Shown here: piece after piece, positions 12,301-24,125 of the stretch
Layout of the letters: each line of letters opens with the position of its first letter
How positions within the stretch are numbered: the first letter of the stretch is position 1
From: Linanthus parryae
Lineage: Eukaryota; Streptophyta; Magnoliopsida; Ericales; Polemoniaceae
DNA: 64,000 nt
Reading direction: 5' to 3'
Assembly (NCBI GenBank): GCA_023055425.1
Contig: JALGPY010000003.1
Location: 15,745,001 to 15,809,000, forward strand
Position numbers and translations under genes: made by a program
Notes under the pieces: model-generated
Database searches by the model: none
What the model was told of the DNA's origin: nothing
The model's input: the letters and a program-made list of their open reading frames with translations, nothing else

Positions 12301-15300
12301 AGCCCAATCGATACTTACTAAGGCCTACTGTGCTTTAAACTTTCCTAGTAATGAAGGTTGGCCTAAAGCAAGGAAATCCCATTATTTTATTAAAACCCTA
12401 GTAGTTACGTGGTTGACAGTGAAAGAGAAAAACAGAAGCACACGGGTACGCAGACCAATATGACAAACCCGGGCAACATAGCAGATTGCAAACCGAACGT
12501 AAAAATTTTATGGGAATAAAACCATACCTTTTGCCCTAACGTTCCGGATTTGAGTGTGTAAGTCCGATAAAACGATGTACAGGAAAAATTTAACGTTTAA
12601 TGATGCCTTTTTTATTTGGAAATTGAGTGCAAATGTTAATTTAGTTGAAAACGTACCAATATTGGCTTGGTGATGATGAACATGGAGCTACAGCTGTATG
12701 TAAAGTTGCTAAATGATTTATCTAGTTGCTAAATGATAGTGATATTGAAGTGGACAAGTCAAGTAACCCCTTTTTAATGTACGGTAAAATTGGGCATATC
12801 TCTTCGCGTTTTTAAAACAACACCGTCAACACTAACAGTTCTGCAGTTGAGGAACAAGCAGGCTGCATAACTGACTTACAGTCATATCATGGTTGATTAG
12901 CCCATTAAGTTTGCTCGGTGTATTTGATGGTTTTATAATTTGTTTCTACCCTTAGAAATGATTGAACCGGCCAAGATGGTATCAGCTGGACCAGCATCCA
13001 AAGGTGGTCCAAAAGCTGGGAAATCTAGTTCTAACGGTCAAGGTGGTGCAAAGCATGGAAGCAGGGTCGGGGCTTCGGTAATTTCCCTCTCTCAATAAAG
13101 GTTTTAGAAAATAACAAATGTATTTATTAATTCTATGATTTGGACAGAGAGTTGCATCAACAAAGAGTTCAAGGCCAGATTCAATAATGTCAGTCCAGGA
13201 TATCAACATGCAGTCCCAGCCTTTAATTAACGTGAAGGATTCAAATAAGGTATTTTTTGCATTTAGTTATCAAATTGGTGCCATTTCAAGAAATAATGGA
13301 GACATCTTTGAACTGTGGTTTGAGTAACATACGTGTGCAGGATGAAAGGGAAAGATTAATTATCCGGAGGTATAAGTTTGAAGAGCCAAGGCTCGAACAG
13401 ATTCAGGATCTTGAGGTACGATATTTGTTATTTGCAGTCAGTTTCTTGGTATGCCATTGTTTATTCTTGTAAATGACACATCTCTTCATGGATGTCGCAC
13501 AGAGCGATCTTATGAAGTATTTCAGAGAGGATTTGCACAGGAGGCTTTTAAGCACAGACTTTAAGAAGCAAGTTGATGGAATTGAGATGCTACATAAGGT
13601 GTGTTGCTGTGGTGACATTGTAGCTGCTCTTACTGTGAATGTACTGGTGGTCTTACTTTTGTTGAATTTACAGGCACTACCCTCCATCAAAAAGGAAATA
13701 ATTGAAGTTCTGGATATACTTCTCAGGTGGTTTGTTCTTCGATTCTGTGAATCTAACACGTCATGTCTACTCAAGGTATACTATTTGATTGGCTAACTGT
13801 ATGTGAGTCAATTACTTAATATTTCACTGTAGCAATCTTTTGGATTCTACATTAATCAGACATGTGCTTCCGTTAACAATCGCAACAGGTCCTCGAATTT
13901 CTTCCTGAACTTTTTGGATTGTTGAGGAGCGAGGGATATACAATGACTGAATCAGAAGCGGCTATCTTTCTTCCTTGCTTGATTGAAAAGGTACAATATC
14001 CTTTTGTGCTTTGAGGGCCTTATTATTCTGTCTGGAACTAAGTCTTTTCACGACAAAGACCTGGACTTGAATTTTTTTTACCTTCAACCTTTCCTTTGAG
14101 GGCCTTATTAGTTCCTTTTTCTGCAAGAAAAATGTTTGCTGCCTTGGCTAAAGTTTACACTAGATCATGCTTTATTGGTGATTTATATAATTATTCTCTT
14201 CAGTTATAGATTGTTTGGCATTTTCTGTTAAATTCCATTATTATAGTACAATTTCATTTTTTAACCATTCGATGCGGTTTAGAGTTGTTCACTGACGTCT
14301 CTGGAAGAGATTCAAAAGTAATGCCTATTGTCAGAGTTGACTTATTATTTTGAGACATGAATTTTGAGACTCTGGTATTCGATATTTTTTTCTGTTTCAT
14401 ATGTATGATTGGTCATCTTCTGAACTCTTACCGTCTTTTCCTGCAGTCCGGGCACAATATTGAGAAATTACGAGAAAAATTGCGGGAATTGATAAAACAA
14501 ATCATTCTTGCGTATCAAGCAGCAAAAAGTTTCCCTTACATATTGGAGGGTTTGCGCTCCAGAAACAACCGAACCCGCATTGAGTGTGTAGATCATGTTG
14601 GGTTCCTAATTGATAACCACGGGGCTGAGGTTGAATAGCCGTACTATCTGATATTTACCTCCCTTTTAAATATGGTGCACTTTTTCCTAATTTGTTTCTG
14701 GTCTGTCCCGTACTGCTTTGTATTCCAGATTGCTGGGCAATTGAAGTCTTTGCAAATTGTCGCAAGTTTAACTACAGAACGAGATGGTGATCTTCGTAAA
14801 GCGGCTTTAAATACATTGGCTACTGGTTATAAGATTTTTGGTGAGTTATAATTATGCACCTGTACAGTGATTCATTATTTCAAGTCAATATTATGACTAG
14901 AAGGCCTTAGCTTATGCTGTTTTGTTTAGTATGGTTTGTATATGGGGTTAACAAACAGTAAGAGTAGTGCTATTAAGATCTGATATGAACAATTTTTCAT
15001 AGGCGACGACATATGGAGATATGTCGGGAAGATTACAGATGCACAAAGGAGTATGTTAGATGACAGGTTTAAATGGAAGGTAGGTAGTACAAAAATTGTC
15101 CTATTTTTCTGGTTAAACTGTTTCTTCTAATCACCACGGTGTTATTTGCCAGGCTCGAGAGATGGACAAAAGAAAGGAGGGAAAGCCTGGAGAAGCTCGA
15201 GCTGCATTACGACGTTCCGTTAGGGAAAACGGGTATGTCTCGCTGCTTTTCCTTCTGTATGCCGAGATCATTTCTAAATTATGTTTTATATATTTGGTCC

Positions 15301-18300
15301 ATCATCTTTCTCTCTCAAAAAATATTATTAATGAAAATCCAACATGCGTCTTTGGGAATTTTCGACCATGCTTCAAGGATCACCTTGTCAAAAGCTTGGC
15401 TGCTCCTAGGGTTTATTAACGACTCCTGTATGGACGGAAATGAAAATCCAACATTTGTGTCTTTGGGAATCTTCGAAAATGCTTGCAGGATCACCTTGTC
15501 AAAAGCTGGGTTGCTCCTGAGTTGGAGTGCGATAAAACCAAATGATAGAGAAGAGAAAGATACATGCTTGGTAGTAAAGATAGTTACACCGTGTTGATAA
15601 TTAAAAGAGGGGACCATATACGAATGTTTCTTTTATTTCTTATGGTCTTGTTGGAGGATCGTCACGTCTTGAGTGTTGATTCCTCTAGGATATTGAAAAA
15701 CTATCTCAAGTGTTTTAGTTAATTGGTGTGAGTTCTGAGTAACGTTTATCAGGTTCGGAATTTTCTGAGAGATTGTAGGCTTATCGAAATTTTTTGTTGG
15801 AGCTGAATTTGAAGTGATAATATTACTATGGGATAATATTTGGATTCGATTTGTGGGTTCGTTTGAAATATGTGCTGGTTATGTCTTTTGTGGATGGAAT
15901 ATCAGGGTGGTGGAGGGTGTAATTTGTTTGTCAATTGTTTTCAAGTACTTGATGTTATGTATGTGATGTGAAGAAGATCCTTTTTATATATCTAAGGGCA
16001 ACTTTACGTGGCTTTGAGGTCGGTACTTTAAAGGGCTTAGGTTTTGGATTCTGATGATTGAGGAACTTCATTATCCATCCGGTAGTTGGTTCGTTGGTTT
16101 ATTTGTGTTCAAAAGTTGTAGACATCGTGTGGTAAATCTGCCTTTTTTGGTGTTGATGTTAGCTTACTTTCTGTAGGAATTTTCGTATGCTTCAATGTTT
16201 AACATCAGAAATAAATGTTACTTGGTGCCATGCTCACTCCTGTGGTAGTAATTATTATTATTATTATTATTATTAATAATAATAATAATAATAATAGTAT
16301 TATTATTATTATTATATATATATATATCATATTTTTAAACTTTTTCTGGGTTGAAGTTCTGCTTTTACTGGGTTAATTCATATTTTCTCTTTCTGGAACA
16401 TGCATGGCCATGTGGTGCACATAAAACGATTTATGAAAGTATCTGTGCTGTGGATAGGGATATATTATTAAATAATGGTATGTATATTACATGTAAATAT
16501 AATATACTTTTTCTATACTTTGTTGGTTGTGGAGAATGTTCTCATCCATGGCAGAAGTTTTTGCAGTGTGAATATTCTCCGCTTTGTGCCAAAAAGTTTT
16601 AATTGCTTCGCTTTTCTATTTGTCTGGCACTTCGGTCCTTCATTTCTGGATGCAAATGGATAGGAGCCTATTTGTTACACACATCAACTGTTAGAGGCTT
16701 CTTGGCATATGTTTGGGAAAACCTATTCTGTGATTTTTCTCGACAAATCCTATTCTATGTGTTTTTAGAAGACCAAATTGTGCTCCCTGAAATTGTTCTG
16801 GAACTTGATGGTTTCTTTTTTATGTATTAAGAATTCTCTGACATGGAGGAAGTAGAGATGTGTAGTACTATATTTCATCCTTGTTTTTTTATTCTGACTT
16901 CGTAGTGTTTCGCCTATGGGTGGATTACTTTTTTTGCTCACTGCTTAGTTAGTGCCGGTTTTTATTTTCGACCTCTCAAAGTATCTCCTTCATGACTTGT
17001 AGGTCTGACATAGCAGAACAAAGTGGTGATATTGCAAGGTCTGTAGCCGCCCCAAGCTTTGCTAGGTATTATTGTGTTTCAGTCTCCCATAGCCAGTTTT
17101 TACTTTGTGGCTGTTCAAGTGTTCACCGGGGAATGTGATGTTTTCTTTTGTCCCATTTCTGGAGGCCTTATGTATATACTCTCTTATTTAAGGGAAAGCT
17201 ATGGCCATTCTGAGCTTCACCAGGAGGTGAATCCTGTCTCTCGGACATTTGCTACCACTAATGGTCCAACTGACTGGAGAGAAGCCCTTGAGATCATTGA
17301 ATATGGATCAGCAGAGCAGGTTTACATTTATATTGCTTACTGTGTTCTAGGTCCTTGCTATTTTTTCAGCTTAAGCAGCTCGTATATAATGGGTTGCCCT
17401 TGTATTTTAATTGTTTACTGGAGTATCATGCTGTTTATCAACCTCATTGCACTTTGGTGTCAAGTGAGAAGTGTAAATCTAGAGGTATTCAATATAGAAC
17501 CACGTAATTGCAATAAAATAACTTCGGAAGTTATCTTTTCTATCGTAGTAGAACTCGTGTCCAAACTGTACTTTTTTTGATGTGTTCGCAAGTGGAAACA
17601 TTCATGCCGAACGAGTCAATTTTAGAGAAAAAGATTGTCGAAAAAGTTATAACAGGGCAATCCACAGTAATTTCAAGGCCAATAAGTACTTATAATTGGC
17701 TCAACATCATCTTAAAATACCTTTTACCAAGATAGTTACTCGACAAAAGTGAAGAACATTTATTTAAAGTAGCTATGATTCAACAATTATACAAGTTTTA
17801 TAAAATAGCTTTTATAAGATTAGAAAAAGTGACTTCTATTAATATGGTCATCAGTTGTGGTGAAGAATCTCCCTTTGAGCCTGAAGAATATTTACCCTTT
17901 TCGTAAACTACTTATTCCATTACAAATAGACTTATTTACAACCATGCCTTCTCTCTCTCTCTCTCTCTCTCACTCACTCTCTCTCTCTCTCACTCTATCT
18001 GAAAAGTTTTCTGAAAGTGAATTTAGAACACATACATTCATGGAACTGATTTAATCTGAGACATTCCTAATACAGGACCAACTTCACAGGGATAGCTAAC
18101 TTGTAGCTGCTCCATGGGTACTCAGTTTAATGCAAAGACACTTCACCCCTTCCAGTTTGGAAAAGGACACTTTCACCCCTTCAATGTTTCAAATTTCAGG
18201 ACAACTACACCTTAATTCTGACCCAGTTAGACTAGGGTTGGGGTTACGTCAGGGATAGTAGTTTCTGGAACAAGTTTTCCTTGAGTACATAATGACACAA

Positions 18301-21300
18301 TAAGGGGGTGCAAGAGTCCTGAATTTTGGTACACTGAAAGGGTAAAAATGTCCTTTCGCAGACTGAAAGAGGTGAAAGTATCTGTGTCAAACTTAATGTG
18401 GTGAAAGTGTTTGTTATCCCTGTACAATTTTTGAGTTTGCTCCTCCAATTTATTGACTTATCTTAGTGGTTCTTTGTGTCAAATGTCTCGAGAATTGATG
18501 TGTACTTGGCTAACTTTAAGAGGTCCATGAAACTGCTGATTATCCTTACTTTATCCATGTTTTGAAGTAATCAATTGTGTAAAAGACATCAAATGCATTT
18601 AGTATATGGTTAATGTGTCAACACCGCTCTTTTGCTATCAAATCATACACTCTTTAAGAGTTTGCTATTTGGCTAAGAAAGTATTCAGATAGGTACCCGT
18701 GAAATATGGTTAGTTGTCCTCGAAACACCTCTACTTTTTAGTTTTACCGAAGATTTGGTTTCGTGAGGCATATTCCTTTAGTTTTGGATGGTCTGGTTCA
18801 TCCCTGCATTCAGTTGGGTCTCTTCCCTTCAAAACAAAGTAACTTTATTGTCTTCTCTGCTTTCAAATTGGTGGAACCAGAGTAGTTTTCTATTCCATCT
18901 TTGTTTTGGTTGTTGATCTAGGTCCTGACTATAAAATGTGTTTGTACTGAACTTGTATCTTGTTTCTAATACTGCTTACTAATGTCCTCGAAACACCTCA
19001 CCTTGCACTCTGTTAACCCTGAGTCTGTCACTGTTATGCTGCAGTCTGTTGAAGGAATGAAGGTTGTCTGCCATGAGTTAGCTCAGGCGACCAATGATGT
19101 GGATGGCAGTGTGAGAGATGACATTCTTAAAGATGCTGATAGACTTGTTTTATGCTTAGCAAGCAAGGTGCATTTTCTATTTCTCCCTCCCATAATAATA
19201 TTCTCATGTAATCTCTCATGTCATCCACTCAATTAATTTATACTCGTTCCAGGTAGCCAAGACGTTTGACTTCAGTTTGACAGGAGCCTCGTCTAGGTCT
19301 TGTAAATATGTTTTGAACACACTGATGCAGGTACCATCTGCATATTTGCTTTGTAGTTAATTGGAATTTCATGTTTTGCATCTGTATGCGTGCTTTTGAG
19401 AATTATACCATGCAAATAAAAGGAATTTTTTATATTTTTCTTGCAGACGTTCCAAAATAAACAGCTTTCACATGCTGTGAAAGAAAGTACCCTAGACGTT
19501 CTCATTACCGAGCTTCTGCTTTGGCTTTTGGATGAAAGAGTTCCCCGCATGGATGACGGAAGTCAATTGCTGAAAGCATTGAATGTTCTGATGTTGAAAA
19601 TCCTGGTAACTCTTTTTCCTTCTCATATTTTTCACAGGTACTTAATTTGAAGCTATATTAGTATATTTATTCAGTATTGCATTTGTATATTGAACTACGT
19701 TTTACTTATCAGGATAATGCAGAGCGGACATCATCATTTGTTGTCCTGATTAATCTCTTGCGTCCACTGGATCCAGCCAGATGGCCAGCACCGACATCAA
19801 ATGAGTCTTTCGCAGTGAGAAACCAGAAGTTTTCTGATTTAGTTGTTAAATGTCTGATCAAGCTTACGAAAGTAAGTTTCTGTTTGATTCCTTGTTTCTT
19901 TAGGTTCAATTTCATATTTCCATCTGCATTTCATGTAATTTCTTTTGTTTAAACTTTTTTTTTTTTTTTTTTTTTTTGCTATTGACAGGTACTTCAGAGT
20001 ACTATTTATGAAGTAGATCTTGATCGTATCCTACAAAGCATTCACATATATTTGCAAGAATTGGGGATGGAAGAAATAAGGAGAAGGTATCAATTCACGG
20101 CCTATACTCCTAATATATATATATTTTTTGATATATGTATGTCCGTTGGTTTCTTGTTAAACATGGTCCGTGATGTTAACTTGCTGTTTTTTACCTATGG
20201 CTGTTCTTCCTCTAGAGCTGGAGCCGATGATAAACCACTGCGCATGGTTAAAACAGTTCTACATGAGCTTGTTAAGCTTCGAGGGACTGCAATCAAGGGT
20301 CATCTTTCCATGGTTCCTATTGATACAGAACCTCAGCCCATTATTCTTGCATACATCGATCTTAATCTTCAGGTACTTTATCTGCTTAATATATTTTTGT
20401 TGTTTTGCTATGCAATCTATGCGAGCTTCTTTCTTCTTTCTACTATTTGTTTCTGATCTGTTACACCTCGTGTCGTTCACCAGACTCTTGCTGCTGCGAG
20501 GATGCTGACTCCAACGGGGCCAGTGGGACAGACTCACTGGGGTGATTCTGCAGCAAATAATGCCTCAAATGCAACTCACTCCGCAGATGCACAATTGAAA
20601 GTATGACGGTATCTTTTGTAAAATCCAATTCTCAATCTTTCTGTTCTCCGCTGTCCATGTGATTCAAACCTCATACCTCTCCAATTGACTGGATTCTCTG
20701 TTTTGCAGCAAGAGCTTGCAGCAATATTTAAGAAAATCGGTGACAAGCAAACTTGCGCCATTGGTTTATATGAATTATACCGCATAACTCAGTTATATCC
20801 AAAGGTAATTTATCGGGCGCTGGCCGCTGTGTAACTGATTCAGCTGGTATTGTATAGATAAACTTAGTTCTATTTTCTTTCGAAATGCAGGTTGATATAT
20901 TTGCTCAACTTCAAAATGCCAGTGAGGCTTTCCGGACCTACATTAGAGATGGTTTAGTTCAGGTACATCATATTTGTCAACCTGTTTCGTAGTATTAGAC
21001 ATATTCTAGGTTGGTCAACGAAGCATTTATTTTTATTTTTGGTCTTTGATTTAGATGGAAAAGAATGCAGCAGCAGGAAGGACACCATCAAGTATACCGA
21101 TATCTACCCCACCTCCGGCCGCCATAAATCTTTCTTCCCCAAGATTTGCACCTTTATCCCCTGTACATACAAATTCATTAAATGATGCAAAACCTCAAAA
21201 TACAAAAGCTGAACCAACGACTTTTAGTTTACCACCATCTTACATGGACGATGACAGAACGGGTAATGCAATAGCTTCCAGAGGCCCCCTGTCTGATCAG

Positions 21301-21808
21301 TCGGAGTTACGACATTATTCAGGAGAACAACGGAACGATAGGTTACCACCTGGAGGTAAGAATTGTGTTGCCATTGTCGTATCTTATGCTTTATTTTACC
21401 CTTTCTGTTTTGATCAAGAATACGGAAGGAAATGTCTTTTAACCCCTCAATGTTGGGGATTATTCCTTTTCAAGGAAATAGTTAATAATTTGTCAAATAC
21501 AACGCATTTTTACTTCTTGATCCAAACTTTGATAACAACCTGCAGTTTCAAGTGGGACGTTGGATGCAATAAGAGAGAGGATGAGGAGCATCCAGTTAGC
21601 CGCTGCTGCTGGAAACCCAGACTCTGGAAACAGACCTTTCGTACATACGAATGCCAGTTCTGTTGATGAGCTGCCAATTCATCATGCATCAGACCATTCC
21701 AATGTAGATAATCCACCGCCACATGGCGTTCATCCAATGGATGAGAAGGCATTATCTGGTCTCCAAGCCAGGATGGAACGACTGAAAAGTGGGTCAATGG
21801 AGTTTTAG
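2616..21808 (+). CDS. MOR1: MOR1/GEM1, XMAP215-family microtubule-associated TOG protein, 3' 44 exons (5' part outside window)
   Basis: Plant XMAP215/CKAP5 homologue: TOG domains bind tubulin dimers and speed microtubule growth in cortical arrays, spindle and phragmoplast. I joined 44 GT-AG exons: 2616-2718, 4236-4372, 4794-4859, 4973-5087, 5191-5231, 7187-7258, 7369-7473, 7560-7665, 8476-8588, 8661-8748, 8941-9041, 9632-9739, 9888-9993, 10082-10161, 10244-10393, 10503-10578, 10702-10826, 10924-11034, 11114-11263, 11351-11425, 11501-11582, 12956-13077, 13148-13249, 13341-13415, 13503-13598, 13674-13775, 13889-13990, 14447-14629, 14729-14840, 15003-15079, 15153-15232, 17003-17065, 17193-17319, 19045-19167, 19253-19330, 19447-19605, 19713-19871, 19989-20086, 20216-20372, 20484-20600, 20709-20804, 20891-20962, 21055-21355, 21546-21808. 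They sum to 4974 nt (1658 codons with the stop), with no frameshift. Exons 1-4 finish TOG2; 8-14 give TOG3; 15-21 TOG4; 25-31 TOG5; the rest is the conserved plant C-terminus, ending in a GLQARMERLK-type motif. Family proteins have about 2000 residues, so roughly the first 330 lie upstream. Matched from knowledge of the Arabidopsis protein; exon edges were read by eye. Confidence 0.96.
2719..4235 (+). other. MOR1 intron
   Basis: GT-AG intron of about 1.5 kb. It contains one end of a Stowaway-like sequence near 3203-3225 (CTCACTCCGTCTCAGAAAG) without a visible partner end, and a tandem duplication at 3484-3651. No coding sequence recognised. Confidence 0.85.
3484..3651. repeat. Two-copy tandem duplication, period about 75 bp
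   Basis: The word beginning CACAATATGTGTCTG starts at 3511 and again at 3586. The following sequence, through ATATCGAAGAGGCCATT, matches almost base for base. A local duplication inside a MOR1 intron, outside any exon. Confidence 0.85.
5232..7186 (+). other. MOR1 intron holding an hAT MITE
   Basis: GT-AG intron of about 1.95 kb between MOR1 exons. Apart from the hAT MITE at 5767-5985 it is AT-rich, with no recognisable coding sequence; the short ORFs here match nothing known. Confidence 0.85.
5767..5985. mobile_element. Non-autonomous hAT-superfamily MITE with perfect 8-bp TSD
   Basis: The ends are inverted repeats CAGGGGCGGAGC and GCTCCGCCCCTG. The 8-bp target duplication GGTAGTTT is present exactly on both sides (5759-5766 and 5986-5993). 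About 219 bp with no transposase ORF, so it must have been mobilised in trans. Elements with related ends are at 23175, 45731 and 63221. Confidence 0.93.
7661..8036. repeat. Three-copy tandem repeat, period about 126 bp, starting at a MOR1 splice donor
   Basis: Units start at about 7661, 7787 and 7912. Each opens with AGAAGGTT and continues TTTCTCA...TTGTTAATTC to ATTCCTTTGTGAA. The first unit begins at the 5' splice site of the exon ending at 7665, so the AGAAG^GT donor context is copied at the start of every unit. Confidence 0.9.
8053..8375. mobile_element. Tourist-type MITE (PIF/Harbinger-like) with TTA TSD
   Basis: The left end reads GGGCATGCTTGATGC and the reverse complement of the right end reads GGGCACGTTTGGTGTC. 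A TTA trinucleotide flanks both sides (8050-8052 and 8376-8378), the usual PIF/Harbinger target duplication. Noncoding, about 323 bp. A decayed relative occurs in intron 3 of the first epoxide hydrolase gene. Confidence 0.85.
9042..9631 (+). other. MOR1 intron
   Basis: GT-AG intron of about 590 bp. It contains the compound (GT)n(G)n microsatellite at 9301-9341 and no coding sequence that I recognise. Confidence 0.85.
9301..9341. repeat. Compound microsatellite (GT)n(G)n
   Basis: About seven GT units run straight into a G homopolymer of roughly 25 bases. The same compound motif appears as (C)n(CA)n at about 23267 and 51449. The exact homopolymer length may be unreliable in an assembly. Confidence 0.95.
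11583..12955 (+). other. MOR1 intron
   Basis: GT-AG intron of about 1.37 kb between the last TOG4 exon and the following linker exon. I see no exon, RNA gene or clear repeat in it. Confidence 0.85.
13991..14446 (+). other. MOR1 intron
   Basis: GT-AG intron of about 456 bp within the TOG5-coding part. Noncoding. The words GAGGGCCTTATTA and CTTTTC recur near 14013 and 14098, hinting at a small old duplication. Confidence 0.8.
15331..15519. repeat. Two-copy imperfect tandem duplication, period about 109 bp
   Basis: Copies start ATGAAAATCCAACAT at 15331 and 15440. Both continue through GATCACCTTGTCAAAAGCT to TGCTCCT. The copies differ by several substitutions, so the duplication is not recent. 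Confidence 0.85.
16252..16327. repeat. (ATT)n / (AAT)n mirror-image microsatellite plus (AT)n
   Basis: A run of ATT units turns into a run of AAT units, returns to ATT, and ends in an AT dinucleotide run. The first two halves are complementary, so the tract can fold into a hairpin. Confidence 0.9.
17947..17997. repeat. (CT)n microsatellite
   Basis: About 50 bp of CT dinucleotides with three CACT interruptions, in an intron on the coding strand of MOR1. Confidence 0.95.
18127..18430. mobile_element. Candidate foldback/MITE-like element
   Basis: The left part contains GACACTTTCACCCCTTC words. The right part contains their approximate complements (GAGGTGAAAGTATCTGTGTC, GGTGAAAGTG), giving an imperfect long inverted repeat of about 300 bp. 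I could not fix the ends or a target duplication. Confidence 0.45.
19953..19978. repeat. Poly-T tract before a MOR1 acceptor
   Basis: A T homopolymer of about 25 bases lies just upstream of the AG acceptor at 19987-19988, where it extends the polypyrimidine tract of that intron. Confidence 0.9.
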
Positions 21809-22790
21809 GAGGTATTGCTACGAGATAATTTTGCTGTTGTGTATATGAGGCGACTCCTGCACGGTAATTATGCCACCGATGCCCAGCTGAAACTGTTGTG
21901 CAGTTGTTAGTGCAAACCAGATGTCGGAAGGGAAAGTTGAGTCCTTGCGGCAGTGGAGATGCAGCCAGATCTCAGCAATGCCCTCGGGGTAGATAGTACG
22001 ACAGAGACTTGTGCTTTTCTTCTTTTTATAGTATATGTATTTTGTGTATTGTAGTAGTAGTGTACTTATATTGTTTGTAGGCATTTGTTGTCTTAACAAA
22101 TACGATGTGTTATTTAATCTTGATGTACACAAAGGTTCCAGTTAATGTAGATTTGAAATAGAGAATCCTTTTCTTGTAAACAAAAACTCAGTGTGGCGGG
22201 TCGTTTAGTACGGCCGAAATTTCTCCTCTGACCTTTGGATGATATTCATGTTGTTGATGAGGCAAATTGTTCTTCTATCTGTCTAGCAATCTAAACACAC
22301 TTGCTTATATTTTGTTTACGGGGCTTACCTCAAAGCATTCAACACCAGCGCATGACTAGGTTCAACAGCAGAGCCTGGTTAAATTTGGTTTCTTTTTATA
22401 GGATGAATAGCATTTCGAATTACTAATCCCACTTTGTGCGTTCCTTTCTGTTCTGTAGTAGCATAAACGTCATTCAAGGGTACTACTGAGGGTGGAAGAC
22501 AAAATTTTCCAATTAGATGCTTTTGGCAGTTTGTCATAGGCTCGGGATTGATCCTCCTTTCCCTCTCCTTTTAAAAGTAGGATAGAGTTCTTAAATGTAA
22601 CAAAAGAAGCACAATTAAATTGTGTTACAATCACAGCTTGATTTTCTCAATTTGGAACTAACTAGTTGGCTACTCTCTCTTTCAATTATGGCGGCCTTCA
22701 AACTATACAAATTACCTTATAATTATCATAAGAACATGGTATTAATATATAATTAACCAAGGGCCGGAACTGGGATGGCTAAGGTGAGGT

Positions 22791-22792
<2 letters not shown>
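21809..22792 (+). other. MOR1 3' UTR and intergenic sequence
   Basis: The MOR1 stop is at 21806-21808. The following T-rich sequence to about 22170 is probably the 3' UTR; I see no single decisive polyadenylation signal. From there to the LINE tail at 22793 nothing is recognisable. Confidence 0.6.
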
Positions 22793-22836
<44 letters not shown>

Positions 22837-23174
22837 AAGGCAAGCCAAAACAGAGGTCAAATACCCCTTCACTCCTTGCAAATAGGCAGAGAATTAAAAT
22901 TAAAACTATCAGACAAGAATTCATTTCTTGCCCAGTTTGCAAGAAAATCAGCAGCAACATTATGTACTCTACTGGTAAACCAAATATGGTTATTTCTATT
23001 AGCTTCCTGCCACTTCAAAATTGCCATCACTCTGTTGGATCTTGACCAGTGAGGTGCTCTAACTCCTCTGCACTCTTCAGCAATGCCTTGAGAATCTGAT
23101 AAACACCAGGTAGTGTCCCAGTTTAATTCCTTCTGAAGCTCCAAGGCTAGCTCTATGGCAGAAAGCCCCCCACT

Positions 23175-23393
23175 CAGAGACGGACCTATGTGTAAACTAA
23201 CAGGGCTTGAGTGGTTATATTATGCTCTAGCAACACCTGATGGAGAACAAAATTCTACTTGTGTGCCCCCCCCCCCCCCCCCCCCCCCACACGCGCGCGC
23301 ACACACACACACATATCCAAAACAAAGTCTCGTAGAATTATCTAGGACACTTGCCATGGCCCCTGTCAAGAAAAAATCCTGGGTCCGTCCCTG
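23175..23393. mobile_element. hAT-type MITE nested in the LINE RNase H region
   Basis: The ends CAGAGACGGACC and GGTCCGTCCCTG are imperfect inverted repeats resembling the hAT ends at 5767 and 45731. Flanking octamers CCCCCACT and TCTCCACT match at six of eight positions, a plausible aged target duplication. Inside lies a (C)n(CA)n microsatellite near 23267-23313. This insertion postdates the LINE. Confidence 0.7.
23267..23313. repeat. Compound microsatellite (C)n(CG/CA)n
   Basis: A C run of about 21 bases is followed by alternating ACGCGCGC and then CACACA units. It lies inside the nested hAT MITE. Confidence 0.93.
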
Positions 23394-24125
23394 TCTCCAC
23401 TTTTTTTGATGAAAATCCCTGTCTCCACTGTTAACACATCCATTCCTCTCAGCTCTTGTTTTGACAGTTACACATTCCCCACCCAGAGTTCTGGCTATAG
23501 CAGCCATACCCAACACCCCATCCACTGTGAATAAGAAGAGCATTTGGGGTAGCATTAAGGAGTACCTGACAAGCATTTCTGGAAGAAGTGCTTCTCTTGT
23601 TAGACTGATCCTCTTGATTGTTTAAATTTGCTCATAGACATTTCTCACAGAAAGACACGCATGCTTCAGTTTCTTCCACACATAAGTATGGTTGTTGAAG
23701 AGGCATTCATTTTTGATCTGCAAGATTTTATCAGTAACCACAACTAGTAGGATGCTGAGGTTAAAATCATACTTCTCCATCTTCTTAGATAAGATCAGAA
23801 AGCTTATCAATAAGCTCTTCCCCAGTATTGCCTTCAATCTCATGTCTTCTAATACCAGCTATGTCAAACCAGATGCATCTAGCTAAGTGGCACTTGAAGA
23901 AAATATGAACTGTATTTTCACCTGTACCTCCACAGAGAGTGCAATAGTCACTTACCTCCCCCACTCTCCCTCTTAATCGCTATTAGTAGGAAGAAGGTTA
24001 CTCACAGTTCTCCACAAAGTAACTTTGAGTCTATTGTGAATTTTGAGGTTCCATATCATCTTTCCAAATCAATTTGACATTACCATTCCCTTCTAGAGAT
24101 CTAGATTGAGCATGGTTGGCTTCCT

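Larger units (their letters stand above)
15233..17002 (+). other. MOR1 intron
   Basis: GT-AG intron of about 1.77 kb; its donor GTATGT lies at 15233 and its AG acceptor at 17001-17002. It contains a two-copy duplication at 15331-15519 and a trinucleotide microsatellite at 16252-16327. The remaining sequence looks like unique noncoding DNA. Confidence 0.85.
17320..19044 (+). other. MOR1 intron
   Basis: GT-AG intron of about 1.7 kb. It holds a CT microsatellite at 17947-17997 and a palindromic, MITE-like segment at about 18127-18430. Otherwise noncoding. Confidence 0.85.
22869..23576 (-). pseudogene. LINE RNase H domain, interrupted by an hAT MITE
   Basis: Minus-strand frames give an RNase H N-terminal part (FTVDGVLGMAAIAR, 23576 downward). 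After the insertion at 23393-23175 they give the C-terminal part with the conserved HNVAADFLANWAR. The MITE splits the domain, so it cannot be functional. Confidence 0.8.

Noticed and set aside
16250..16330. Possible hairpin RNA from the ATT/AAT mirror repeat
   Set aside because: Simple trinucleotide repeat; pairing is trivial and there is no precursor-like stem outside the repeat.
22742..23052. ORFs with long Phe or Lys runs around 22790-22840
   Set aside because: They run through the LINE poly-A tail; the homopolymer codons are not a protein feature.
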